A stretch of 64,000 bases of DNA from Hygrophila difformis (GCA_030278955.1 JAOANR010000004.1:53819459-53883458), one strand, 5' to 3'; shown: positions 38,998 through 50,052, counted from the stretch's first letter. Numbers and translations are program-made. The notes: generated from the letters alone by a model not told the origin.

Positions 38998-39566
38998 AGT
39001 TTTTTGTTTTTTTAGAAATGACATGAAGTGTATTGTTCATTAATATTGTATTGATCGACTTAGTTCAGTGATAACTAATGCAATTCAGCGATGATTACTT
39101 ATATATAAAAGCGATGATCGTTATGCAATTCAGCGATGAAAGTTAGTTTTAATAAAAAAAATAACCGTGTAGTATTTAATAAGAAAATGTTACAATGTCT
39201 CAGAAAATCGCGTAAAGAATGCAATTCAGCGATGATAAGAAATGATAAAAAGCGATCGTCACAGTGCAATTCAGCGATGGAGATGAGTTAATAAAAAATA
39301 ACAGTGTAGTAGTTAATAAAAATTTTACAATGTTTTTTCAGAATTCGCGTAATTAATAAAAAATAACCGTCTAAGTAATTAATAAGAAATAACCGTCGAG
39401 ATTTCACCGTGTAGTATTTAATGTCAATTTAACCGCCAATTTTCAATTTATCACTGTCGATACTTTCTCTAGGGCTTTTCAGCGATTCTCTGCGTCTACG
39501 GCGAACGGCGATTGTTTTTCTACGGCGAACGGCGAACGGTGATACTTTACTTTTTGTTTATCAAGA
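38998..39566 (+). promoter_or_regulatory. Spacer between transposase and protease genes, with repeats
   Basis: Contains several CAATTCAGCGATG motifs (for example 39076, 39129, 39221 and 39268) within a roughly 130-bp repeated pattern including AATAAAAAATAACCGT. Just before the protease gene start, TCTACGGCGAACGGCGA occurs twice (about 39492-39533). It presumably holds the protease promoter. Confidence 0.55.
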
Positions 39567-42500
39567 ATGGCTGAAAAAGTGCATACTCAGGTGTGTTGCG
39601 TCCCATCTAGCATTTGTCTTTTAAATAATATCCTGAACGAGACTGACGGAGATGGGAAGAATGAGTTTATTCACGATACTTGCTTCAGTTGTCTGCTCAT
39701 GTTCAAAATGTGCATGCTCAAGGTTGATCCTGTTATAACTTTGATTAATCAGTGGAGCATTCAGGAGGAATGCTTTATTATTGATAAAAACCGTCGATGG
39801 AGGTTTACAGATGAAGACATTCATAAAGTATATGGTTTGCCATGGGGAGTTGATAAGTTTATAATAGATTTGAAGAATAATGAAATTGGTTATGATTTTG
39901 CTGATGAATTTTGTGAAAAGTATTCTCTTATTACGAATAAGAAGGAGCCTAATCGGATACCTGTTAAGGATCTTAGAGCTATTTTAGAGAATACGGAGAA
40001 TAATGAAATTCCATTGGATGACTACTGGAGGATGTATGTTTTGTTTGCTCTGCAGAAAGTCTTTACTCCTAACTCAGGGAGGGTTGTAAACAAGAGGTAT
40101 CTTCAGTTTCTTAGATCTCCGGAAGAAGCTTTAAGGTACAATTGGTGTCTTCATATTAGACAATTTCTTATCAAATCTCTGAATGAGTATAAGGCAAAAT
40201 TGGATAAGGGAACCAGTGCTCAAGCACGCCCCTGTGGAGACCTGTTTTGCTTAATGGTAATTTTTAATTTTGTGTTTTTTATGCAATTTATATTTGTTAT
40301 GTGATATATATTGTTGATTATGGTAATTGTTTGTTGATTATGTATCTTGTTTGTTTTTGTTTTTTTCAGCACATGTTTTTTGATTTCTATGAGCGTGAAG
40401 AGCTTCATTTGGTTGGATTTACTTGTAAAAAGGATCGATACTTGGAGATGGTTGATATCTGGAAGGTTTTCCCTAATGCAAAGTATCCAGATATTGACTT
40501 TAAGAAGAAATCGAGGGTTACGAAAAGGACTGTGGAGGAAGATGACGATCGACTTAGCACTTTTGTTTCTGGTCTAAAGAAGAAAAGGAAGGGTGGGAAA
40601 GAAGTGGAAGATGAGGGTTTGAATTCTACTGCAAATGAACCAACTGCCAATCTTTCTAGGAGTGTGGATGGAGGAGGGGATGAGCAGTTAGGAGAAAATG
40701 TGGATTTGAATGCTATTGGAAATGAAGAAGCTGCCAATCTTTCTAGCTTGCAGCCTATGCATTCACCTGTTGTCCATGAAGCTAATGCAAATGAGACAAC
40801 TGATTCTGAACCAGTTGTTCATCTTTCTGATCACACAATGGACTCTATTTTGAAGATTGCTTGCCAATATATGGATGCTGATGCTTCAGGCAATGTTGAT
40901 CCTCTCATAGAAGCATCCAGAAATGATGTTGAACCTTCCCCACACCCCCCTTGTGATCAAGATGCAGGTGAACTGTTGATTAATGTGGGTCGACGTCGTG
41001 AAGGAGAACAGTCAACTAATCTTGATATAACTGCAAGCGAAGGAGAAATCTTGATGGGTATATTAGCAGGAGCAGGAAATGTTGTGATGAGTCAAGGGGG
41101 TCCGGAGGTGACAAGTTTGCTGGAAGGAGGTGATGCAGATGTTGGGAATGTAAAAGACAAAACTGAAGAGAGAGTTGCCCCGGACACTGAAAATTTACCT
41201 GAAAATGTACCGAAGGTAGTTTTATAAATTTTGTACTTCATAATATTTTTTGAAGGTAGTTTCTGACATTCTTTTTTCTTTTTTGCTTTTTCTGTGTTGT
41301 TTATTTTTATTGCAGAGATCTTTATTTCGATTCCGAATCCCTTTCAGTTTCGATTCCTTGAATGTATGTACAGTGACAAAATGTTTGCTATAGGGGTTAT
41401 TGTAACAAACTGTTTTGATATATTTTTCTTGTGTGATTTTTAGTTAGCACATGATGGGGCAAAGAAAGATACAGCACATGACGGGGCTGAGAAAGATGCT
41501 TCACATGATGTGGCTGAGAATGCAGAGTACTGTACTAGTTTTCAGCGATGGTCTCTGTGTTTTTCAGCGATGATATCGACCACATTTCAGCGATTGGATA
41601 TGATTTGATATATTTTCTTTTGTGACTTTAGTTTTTAATAGTTTTTAGCTATATCAATTGTGATGTAACAAAATGTTTTGATATATTTTCCTTGTGTGAT
41701 TTTTTAGTTAGCACATGATGGGGCTAAGAAAGATGTAGGACATGATGGGGCTGATAAAGATGCAGCACATGATGTGGCTGAGAATCCAGAGGTACTTTAA
41801 TAGTTTTCAGCGATGGTTTCTGTGTTTTTCAGCGATTAAATCTTTCACATTTCAGCGATTTGGACATGGTGAATGATATATTTTCTTGTGTGACTTTAGG
41901 TTTTAATAGTTTTTAGCTATATCAATTGTGATGTAAATAGAGGTATTTTCTCTAATTTACTCTAGTATGTGTATAGATGCATGGAGAAGATGTGCCAACC
42001 TTTTCTTTGGGCTTATCCGAGAATGAGAGTGTTGTAAGAGATGAGAATCCAGAGGTATGTCAATAGTTTTCAGCGATAATTTAAGTGTTTTTCAGCGATG
42101 ACCCTTTTCATATTTCAGCGATCATTGATATATCATCTGTAATTTTCAGGAACAAGCTAAGACAGTTCATAGAGCTAAGACAATTGAGAAATTGAAGGAG
42201 AAGTATATGCCTCCTAGAGTGATGATGATTGATCTCCAGCCTATTGAAAAATGCAACAAGTTTACATTCATGGATATGACTTATACCCGATTTAAAGAAT
42301 ATCCAGAATTTAAGGCGTCATATACCTGTACTCCAGAAGAGTTGAATGTGGCTGTTTGGGCAATCATTACAAATATTCTAGGAAAGGTTGAAGCGAAGAA
42401 CACAATTGTTTATGATGATCAAGAAATGAACTTGTCGAAGCTTGACATCGAAACACTGAGGGTTGATAGTGATATTGCGGATATTGTTATAAACTGTTAC

Positions 42501-43392
42501 GCGAAAGTGATCAACCGTCGTGAATTCGAAAGAGCCAATGGGAAACCAATTCTGAAATATTGTTTTTCATCATTATTTGCTGTGAGTCTGATATATATAT
42601 ACATACATAGATATATATATATTTAACTTCTTTTTGATGCATGATATGTTGTATCTTTTGAAACAGACATTTTCAGAGGCAGAGGTGGATGCAGATTTAC
42701 CATTAAAAGATGGTGCAGAACTTGTTGATGCATTCGTGAAAGATTTCAAGTTTTTTCCTGAAGAAATGATTGATGTAGTGTTGAATGCAGAGAGTGTAAG
42801 ATACATTTTTGTTTTGATAATTTTGTTTATATTGTTGATCATTTTTAGATTCTAATTATATGTTTTCTCAATGTTCCAGTTCTTCTTCCCATATTGTCGA
42901 CAAAACCACTGGGTTGCTTTTTCTGTTGATATGAGAAAGAGAAGAATTTTTTACTTCAACAGCAAGAATGCTGAAGGCGGGTGGACAGCTGATTACAATG
43001 TTTTGAATAGGATATGGTATAACTTGAGGATGCTGGGAAATACACTGATGAAATCTGAAAAATGGTTTGCATCATATCGCATGCTTTTCTCGCCGCTTGC
43101 AGAGCAGAAAGATGAGCACAGCTGCGGTGTTTTTGTCTTGTCTTATATGGATTATTGGGAAGGATTAATTATGGATGACATGTTGGCAGAAATGAAGAAC
43201 AAGAGGTATAATCTGGCAAAAAGAGCCAAGGTCTGCGCTGAAATATTGATGTCAGATGTCAATCAAAAGAAAGATTTTGTGCTAGGAGAAGTGAGTAGAG
43301 AGATGCAGTTGGTTGCCCAGCATAGTCAGTCATTTGAGGTAAAGAAACCAGCACCACCTAAGCCAAAAAAGAGTCGGAAAAAGAAACAATGA
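39567..43392 (+). CDS. ULP1-like cysteine protease (C48 family) of the MULE
   Basis: Exons: 39567-40256, 40370-41215, 41316-41363, 41708-41791, 41977-42054, 42150-42581, 42667-42795 and 42880-43392, all phase 0, giving 939 residues. The N-terminal third has the WxFTDEDIHKVYGLPWG pattern seen in plant transposon-linked ULP1 proteins. The middle is acidic and low-complexity with an AHDGAxKD repeat. The C-terminus is the protease fold: catalytic His in QNHWVAFSVD, Gln and Cys in EQKDEHSCGVFVLSYMDYW. The usual Asp of the Y(D)S motif reads Asn here (IFYFNSKN), so the triad would be His-Asn-Cys. Another exon copy at 41444-41527 has a damaged donor and would create a stop, so it is probably skipped. 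The protein ends in a lysine-rich tail (KPKKSRKKKQ) that may be a nuclear signal. Role in transposition is unknown. Confidence 0.85.
41434..42125 (+). repeat. Repeated exon-plus-intron units inside the protease gene
   Basis: Two units of about 260 bp start with an exon beginning LAHDGAKKD (41444 and 41708). Each is followed by an intron holding three TTTCAGCGAT motifs. A third exon (41977-42054) ends with the same GAGAATCCAGAG|GTA border and is followed by a similar intron. In the first unit the donor has lost a G (GCAGAGTACTG instead of CCAGAGGTACT). Confidence 0.85.
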
Positions 43393-43559
43393 TGAAATGA
43401 AGTGTTTTTGATGAATGAATGAGCTGTTTTTTTTATGCGATGGATGACATCGCTTAAATGTATATGTAAATTTTTCGTTGCTGAAATGTACATTGTTTCA
43501 TCTGTTAAATGTCTATTGTTTAATCGGTTATATATATTGCACTTTTTGTGATCGCTTAA
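43393..43559 (+). other. Spacer after the protease gene with CATCGCTTAAATGT words
   Basis: ATCGCTTAAATGT occurs twice (43450 and 43552) with a variant in between. This is a variant of the element's motif in the reverse sense. Confidence 0.5.
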
Positions 43560-44153
43560 ATGTACATCTCTTTATTCTTACATGGGCATTGTAAATTATG
43601 GAGTATTATTCTCTATTTGGCTGATTTGGAGCGATCCGGTCAGGTTGGGATAGCTGAAAAAGGAACTGATGTGGATCCTGAGGTTGGGATAGCTGAAAAA
43701 GGAACTGATGTGGATCCTGAACATGCTGAGCACATCAGACTTCTAAGGGAAAAAGTGTTACATGAGATAACGCGTAAGAACTGGCCAGTGCTGAGAAAGA
43801 ATGCAAGACAGTACAGATTGATGAACAAGGCTGAGGCAGAGGAGTATCTGAAATATGATCTGACACAAGATATGTCTTATTTAAAAGAAGCCCTGGAAAG
43901 AGACATGGTGTCCGCCATGATGGAGCGTTACAGAATTTCTTATCTCGAACTCCTCATGGAAATGGATCAGAAGGCCCTGGATTATTGTAACACAGGAAAT
44001 AAAAAGAAGATCATGCATTATGATTACAAATTCAGAAGTCTAATCTGCAAACGTATAAAAGGAGCATGGGAACTGATGCTGGTGAGGATCACCAATCCAC
44101 AATTTGTGAGAGATTACTTGAGGTTTGTAGATAAACAGTTTGGCCAAAAGTAG
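43560..44153 (+). CDS. Unknown MULE-borne protein 1
   Basis: The open frame gives 197 residues from the first ATG, but the first 20 or so hydrophobic residues may not be genuine; an acceptor-like CAG ends at 43643. A 13-residue unit, VGIAEKGTDVDPE, occurs twice in tandem (43644-43682 and 43683-43721). The rest is charged and likely helical (RKNWPVLRKNARQYRLM, MNKAEAEEYLKYDL) and ends YLRFVDKQFGQK. No domain is recognised. Codon use and orientation resemble the protease gene, so it looks like a native gene of the element rather than a captured host exon. It has no visible partner exon. Confidence 0.6.
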   Translation: MYISLFLHGHCKLWSIILYLADLERSGQVGIAEKGTDVDPEVGIAEKGTDVDPEHAEHIRLLREKVLHEITRKNWPVLRKNARQYRLMNKAEAEEYLKYDLTQDMSYLKEALERDMVSAMMERYRISYLELLMEMDQKALDYCNTGNKKKIMHYDYKFRSLICKRIKGAWELMLVRITNPQFVRDYLRFVDKQFGQK

Positions 44154-45026
44154 AAGAAAACAGTTTTGTGAAAACGTTTGTAGATGTGATTATCAATTTT
44201 TCAGCGATGAGTTGTATGCATTTTAAGCGATGGTTGAATATTCTTTTCAGCGATGAAATTGTATTCTTTTCAGCGATGTGTATATAGCATTTTTCAGCGA
44301 TTTGTATATGAGCATTTTATGCGATTTTATGTATGTGTTGTGATATGTTTATCTTTTTATGAGTTTTCTGAAATTTCACATTTATACATTCATTTAAGTG
44401 AGTTTCTGAGTTATGTTTGTACATGTGATTATCAGCGATGTCAAGAGCAACTTTTTCAGCGATGTGTAAATGGCATTTTAAGCGATGTTTTTGTATGTTT
44501 TTCAGCGACATAGAGCAAGCATTTTAAGCGATGGTGATAGATCGTCGTTTTTTGATTTTGTATGTATGTTTCTGAGTTCTGAGTTATGTTGAGCGATGGA
44601 CATCAAGCATTTTGGGATATGTTTTCTCTTTTCTGAGTTTTCTGAAAATTTCATATTTATACATTCATTTAAGCAACAAAATGTTTGTAAATGTGAATAT
44701 AGCATTTTTAAGCTATGGTTCTATATTGTTTTCAGCGATGATTGGTAAGTCTTTTAAGCGATGGGTCTATGTTGTTTTCAGCGATGGGTCTAAGTTGTTT
44801 TCAGCGATGGGTCTATGTTGTTTTCAGCGATGGTTCTATATTTCGTTTTTATGGAGTGGCCTAAATGAAATGGGCCTAAATAAAATTAAATGGGCCTCGG
44901 AAAATTTTTTAAATTGTGAGCCTTATAAAAGGAATCACATTCATTTCTCGAATCTTCATTTCTAAACCGTTTCTCAAAACCCTAATTTCTCAAAACCGTA
45001 ATCGGAATCACCTTCATTTCTCAAAA
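44154..45026 (+). promoter_or_regulatory. Spacer packed with TTTCAGCGATG motifs before the fourth MULE gene
   Basis: About a dozen motifs, all on the + strand, lie at 44200-44830. Two sub-blocks (about 44330-44430 and 44545-44705) repeat the sequence that surrounds the left array at 36056-36225, including AGATCGTCGTTTTT and TATACATTCATTTAAG. The transposase gene and the fourth gene thus share related upstream or intronic DNA. TATAAAAGG at 44925-44932 precedes the ATG at 45027 by about 95 bp and is a good TATA box candidate. Confidence 0.6.
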
Positions 45027-46066
45027 ATGTCGTCCAAAAGAAGATGCACCGAAGAGAGTTCCAGTCGCACATCCGACTTGTTCACACAATGCTGGGAGAT
45101 GTTCGGCAATTATCTGAAGGACACACATCCCACGTGTGACAATGCGCGCGGACTGAATGATTTGATAGAAAAAATGTTAAACGCTGGGTATGTGCCGAAG
45201 AAGCATCAGGATATTCTTATTGAAACACAGGTATTTCTTATTGAAATTACAACTGAGTATGCTTAGGAACCTTTTGGTTGGAATTGTTTTGAACTGATTT
45301 ATGGTTTTTAATGCTTTTTTGAACTGATTATAGTTGTTCTAGGGTTACGAATTGTTTCAGTGTTTTATGTTTGAACTGTTTGAACTGATTATGGTTGTTC
45401 TAGGGTTATGAGTTGTTTTTGAGTGTTTTATGGTTGTTTTAGTTATTAATTGTTTTTTTACTGATTATTGTTGTTTTAATGATTTTGTTTTGAACTGATT
45501 ATGGTTGTTTTTTAGTGATATGAATTGTTTTTGTACTGATTATGGTTGTTTTAGTGATTGTTTTGAACTGATTATGTTTGCTTTTGTACTGATTATGGTT
45601 TTCTTTCTTATATTTACTTTGTTCTCTCAATTGTACTTATTGTTTCAGTGCTATAAATTGCTTTGTATCTTATATTTACATCTTATATATTAATAAGCTA
45701 TCTTTCTTATATGTTGAAACACAGGATTTTCTGTTGAAAATTATAACTGAGTATCCTGATATTGAGGCTGCTGAAAGATCTTATAACATCATGTATCCCC
45801 ACTTTGAAGCTCTGGACATTCATATTGGTGTCCTCCAAAATGAAGGCAGATCTAATGGTGCTGATGTCAACAGACGTTCATTTGATCCCACACAGCTGCG
45901 TGAAATGTCAAATCACTATCGCAGCGTGAAAGTCTCATTTGCAAATACTCCAGCGCAGTTGGGAGAACGCAAAAAGGCTTTTACAAATATGTGGGAAGAT
46001 CTGATTCATAGGCTTAGGGCGATGCATGAAGCCATCTCTGATCCAGCTCATATCCCGGCGGTTTAA
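45027..46066 (+). CDS. Unknown MULE-borne protein 2
   Basis: Two exons, 45027-45230 and 45725-46066, join in phase 0 to give 181 residues. The intron has GT..AG ends, and both borders carry TTGAAACACAG. The protein starts MSSKRRCTEESSSRTSDLF, with a basic/serine-rich head. It continues with a helical-looking body containing WEMFGNYLKDTHPTCDNARG, DPTQLREMSNHYRSVK and NMWEDLIHRLRAMHEAI. No metal site or catalytic motif is obvious. A TATA-like TATAAAAGG lies about 95 bp upstream. The clean splice and frame suggest a functional gene of the element. It may be a DNA-binding or accessory factor, but that is only a guess. Confidence 0.65.
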
Positions 46067-47345
46067 TATGTTTTTGGAATGTGTTTTGAATGACTCTTGA
46101 ATTTGTGATGTTTTTGGAATGACTTGTTCTTTGTGAAGTTTTTAGATGTTTTTATGACTTTTTTTGAATGGTGGTGTTGAACATGTTTTTGGATTGTTTT
46201 TGGATGTGTTATGACTGTGATTTTGAATGGAATGTGATTTTGATTTATGGTTTGATTTTATGGTGTTCAATGTTTTATAACTTTGAATGGATTTAACTGG
46301 TTTTAGTGTCTACGAATTGTTTCAGTGATTTGCGGTTTTTATGCTCTATCGCTGAAAAGTACATAGTGAACTCGCTGAAAAGAATAGTTGTTCATCGCTG
46401 AAAAGTTATAACATCTCTGCAAAGTGTATTCGGTTAAAGGAATCTCAATCATCGCTGAAAATAATAGAACAATCTCGATGAAATGAAGCACATACCATCG
46501 CTGAAAAGTATAATGTTATATCGCTGAAAATAATGATACAAATTAATATGTTTTAATTAGGAATCAATAATTTCGTTAAAAATAGTATCTTAAAGAAAAC
46601 AGTTGCACTTCATCAATAGTGTACCATTATTTTTCAAGTCATCGCTGAAAATAATGGCACACTCTCGCTGAAATGAAGTAAGTTATATCGCTGAAAAGAA
46701 TAACAATGTATCGCTGAAAATAATGATACAAATTAATATAATTTGTGTCAGTAATATGTTGTAATTAGGAATTAATAATTTCGTTAAAAATAAAAACATA
46801 TGATGTATCGCTGAAAAGTACAAAGTGAAATCGCTGAAAGAGTTTAGCAATCATCGCTGAAAAGAGTAGTAAACATCGCTGAAAAGATATAATATCTCTG
46901 CAAAGTGTAGTATCTCGACGAAAACAATTGCACTTCATCGAGAGTGTACAATTATTTTTCAAAAGTCATCGCTGAAAATAATGACGCACTCTCGCTGAAA
47001 TGAAGGGACTGCCATCGCTGAAAAGAATAATGTTGTATCGCTGAAAATAATGATACAAATTAATATAATTTGTGACAGTAATATGTTGTAATTACGAATT
47101 AATAATTTCGTTAAAAATAAAAACATATGATGCATCCTGCATTCTGCATCGCTGAAAAGATATAATATCTCTGCAAAGTGTATTAGATGCAAATCTCGGA
47201 GAAAGGAATTTGAAGTCATCGCTGAAAATAATGTGGCATTCTCGCTGAAATGAATATCGTTCCGTCGCTGAAAAGAATTACGTTGTATCGCTGAAAATAA
47301 TGTTACACTCTCGATGAAATGAAGCATAGTGATGTATCGCTGAAA
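46067..47345 (-). repeat. Right subterminal repeat array of the MULE, inverted motif
   Basis: More than twenty TCGCTGAAA motifs occur at 46349-47340. They are the reverse complement of the TTTCAGCGA motif found everywhere to the left. The array contains large direct repeats: about 46707-46805 and 47036-47134 are nearly identical (AATTAATATAATTTGTG and GGAATTAATAATTTCGTT type blocks). There is no coding potential. Confidence 0.9.
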
Positions 47346-47636
47346 AGAATAATGTTTTAATTAGGAATTAATAATTTCGCTAAAAATAAAAGCATAGTGA
47401 TTTTTAGTGATTTTTTCTGTTGTAAGATATTTTAGGATACAAATCCGTTTAAGATATGCAATAAATCCGTTAAAGATACGTACTAATCCGTTAATTTCGT
47501 AATTAATAAAACCGTTACATATTTTAATTGGACAACTTTACCCTTTTGCATTTACAACCCTTGGATTTTAATTGGACGATCAAGATTTTCGCCTTGATGT
47601 GCTGCGGATTTGTTCAATCGCACCATAACCGGACCC

Positions 47637-47645
47637 TTGGATTAG
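47637..47645. repeat. 9-bp target site duplication, right copy
   Basis: TTGGATTAG, matching 35676-35684. Confidence 0.9.
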
Positions 47646-47929
47646 AGGGTGTTAGCGATATAAAATAGATTATTTGATTATTGTGTTTTCAAAACGTAAA
47701 TAATCACGTTTGCAGTACCTTTTTTTTAGCGGTTAAACTGATTATTTGTGTTTTGAAAATGCAATAAGCAGATAATCTATTTTCTTGCAACTTATCCAAA
47801 CACCCTCTTAATTTGTATCACTATGCGTTTCAATTGTTTTTTTGGTTTGTTTATCTTACTTTTAAAATCAGTCAATAATTATTTACAGAATTTAATTTAA
47901 TTTTTTAAAAATTACAATATTTTCTACGT

Positions 47930-48135
47930 TATCCAATACACATTTTTAATGCTTAATATCTCAAATTGTGTAAATGTAAAAATTATAAAAATTTGATATT
48001 CTACAACTACGCGATTAGACAAATTTAAAAAGATCCCACTTGACTATGTTTTATCTTGTATAACTGTGTTAAAAATTTGAATCATGAATAGTAACAACTA
48101 TGCAAATGTTACAACTATGTCCAAACGGGAGTAAA
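47930..48135. mobile_element. Partial Stowaway-type MITE
   Basis: Family blocks CAATACACATTTTTAATG, ACTACGCGATTAGAC and CCCACTTGACTATGTTTTAT end in CAAACGGGAGTA. The left terminus is missing. Confidence 0.7.
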
Positions 48136-48371
48136 TATTTACTATTTATTAATCTTCTCTCATACTCACTGGCCAGTGACAACCACGTCCAATTACATTT
48201 ATCTTATATTCATACTTACTACAAACTAATCCCACACATTTTAATTTATGTGCCCAAATAACACTTTGGCTGAAAAATAGAGGAAATCATTTATTCCAAT
48301 GATATCCCTTCTTTTCCCATCGTAAATTATCCAAATAATTTATTTATTTTATAAACATAGGTGTGTGTGAA

Positions 48372-48930
48372 TACTACTTCACCGTTCTTTAATATCTCTT
48401 TAATATCTGTTCCATTTCCATAGTGATTATTATTTACTTCCTCCGTTTTTTTAACTTTACTCATAATTGCACGTAATTCAATACACATTTTTAATCATCA
48501 ATATCTCATATTATATATAAGTAAAAATTATAAAAATTTGATATTCTAAAACTACGCAATTAGACGAATCCAACATCTCACTTGACTATGTTTTATCTTA
48601 TATAACTGTGATAAAAAGATGAATCAAAGTTACTTAATGAATAGTTCATACTATTCAAAGGGAGAATATAAAAAAAAAATGGAGGGAGTATTAAGTAACT
48701 TTAATTAAAAAATTTAATATAGTTACATATGAAAAAACATAATCAAGTTAGATGTTGTTAGATCCGTCTAATCACATAGTTTTTAAATATTAATTTTTAT
48801 AATTTTTTATTTATATAAAATTTAAGTTATTAATAATTTAAAATGTGAATTGTATTGCATGAAATACAGAAGTGGTGCAGATATTAAAGAACGGAGTGGT
48901 GCAGATATTAAAGAACCGATGAAGTAATCA
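48372..48930. mobile_element. MITE with inverted ends, hosting a second MITE
   Basis: The left end ACTACTTCACCGTTCTTTAA (48371 on) is mirrored by TTAAAGAACCGATGAAGTAA near 48909-48930. A Stowaway-type MITE (TACTTCCTCCGTTTTTTTAA to ATGGAGGGAGTA, about 48437-48691) lies inside. A 22-bp word containing AGTGGTGCAGATATTAAAGA is tandemly duplicated near the right end. Confidence 0.7.
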
Positions 48931-50052
48931 TTTAATTTAGTGGGTTTAAGCGATCCAATCATTCCCAAAAGTAATTTACCAATCCATTCGATGACATTTT
49001 GAAAAACAAACATAAAAGTCCATTGACTTGTACTGAAAAATATATGATCCCCTGCAATGAATTTTAAGGTACCCATCACATTCCCGGTAAAAATTAAAAC
49101 GTAACAGAAATGACATAAAAATATTAGGACATTAAATTTGTTTTGATCCTGCTCAAATTCAAAATTTAATTCGGCAGACCTTTTCAATTCAAAACATAGT
49201 AAAGTTAAATAAATCTCCATTGTTTTATGAATATTACTTCATTTGAAAACAAGTTCTTTTAGAAGGGATCAGTACACTGACACATCAATTGCTTCGACAA
49301 CTGGGCTCCTCGACATGAAGGGATAATACACTTCCGACTTACGAAGTACATTATAAAGCAGAGTTCTTTGAATCAATTGTCCTATTCCTCAATTGTCTAT
49401 AAATCTTTGACTGAAAAAGTAAAAAAAATTCAACTTAAAATTTAGCTTTAAAGCTAAAGCCTCGTACCATTTAATTTAAGTCTAATAGTCTATGGTTAGA
49501 GGATTCGAAGACATATTTAAAAAATTGGTCTTTGGAAGCAAGTTAAGATTTTATTCTAAATAAAAAAAGATTAACAGAATTGGGGAGGCTATTATACCAA
49601 CTTTTGCAAAATTTCATTTATTTTATTCTAATTTTTTCCCCACTTGAATAAGAAATCTTTAGAATTATCTTTTCACTCTGTCGTTTCTCTTGTGAATTGT
49701 AAAGTCTAATTAATGGAAGTCTTAGCTGTGATTCTCCAGTAAAGTACTCTTTTGTATGTGCATCCTCTGCGGTCTGAATGCACAGATTTAATAATAATAA
49801 ATCCCAACACTCGGTTTATTTTTGTTTATGTATTTAATCAATTTAATAGGGTAGAATTAGATTCATTTAATAAAAGAATTCAATTTATTGAATATCGTGT
49901 CAATAAGAAATGAGCCTGGTGTCTAGTATTTGTGCAAATATAGATTTCACAAGCATCACCATCCATCATTCTCCGCGGCACAACGTCCTTTATCATTACT
50001 AGTATAACTCGAGCAATCCACAGATTTAATTCATTCTAATTATTTGTAATTA
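48931..50052. other. Intergenic DNA, nothing recognised
   Basis: AT-rich sequence without a convincing gene or element boundary. Confidence 0.5.

Larger units (their letters stand above)
35685..47636 (+). mobile_element. 12 kb Mutator-like element carrying four genes
   Basis: The element is 11,952 bp long and bounded by a perfect 9-bp duplication. The left end is CAATTTCGTTAGGTGCAATC and the right end in reverse complement is GGGTCCGGTTATGGTGCGAT, so the terminal inverted repeat is short and poor (a near non-TIR MULE). Blocks CTTGATGTGCTG and CATTTACAxCC occur at both ends in the same orientation but in opposite order. Inside are four + strand genes: transposase, ULP1-like protease, and two unknown proteins. 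MULEs carrying a ULP1-like gene are known in plants (the Kaonashi group); the two further genes are not something I recognise. The motif TTTCAGCGATG fills introns and spacers. Confidence 0.92.
35668..47807. mobile_element. TTA-flanked MITE split by the 12 kb MULE
   Basis: The left piece, AAGGGTGTTTGGATTAG (35668-35684), and the right end, CTTATCCAAACACCCTC (about 47791-47807), form an inverted repeat flanked by TTA on both sides (35665-35667 and 47808-47810). That is a PIF/Harbinger-like signature. Without the MULE the MITE would be only about 180 bp. Its interior includes TAAAATAGATTATTTG and an inverted GATAATCTATTTT near the right end. Confidence 0.8.
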
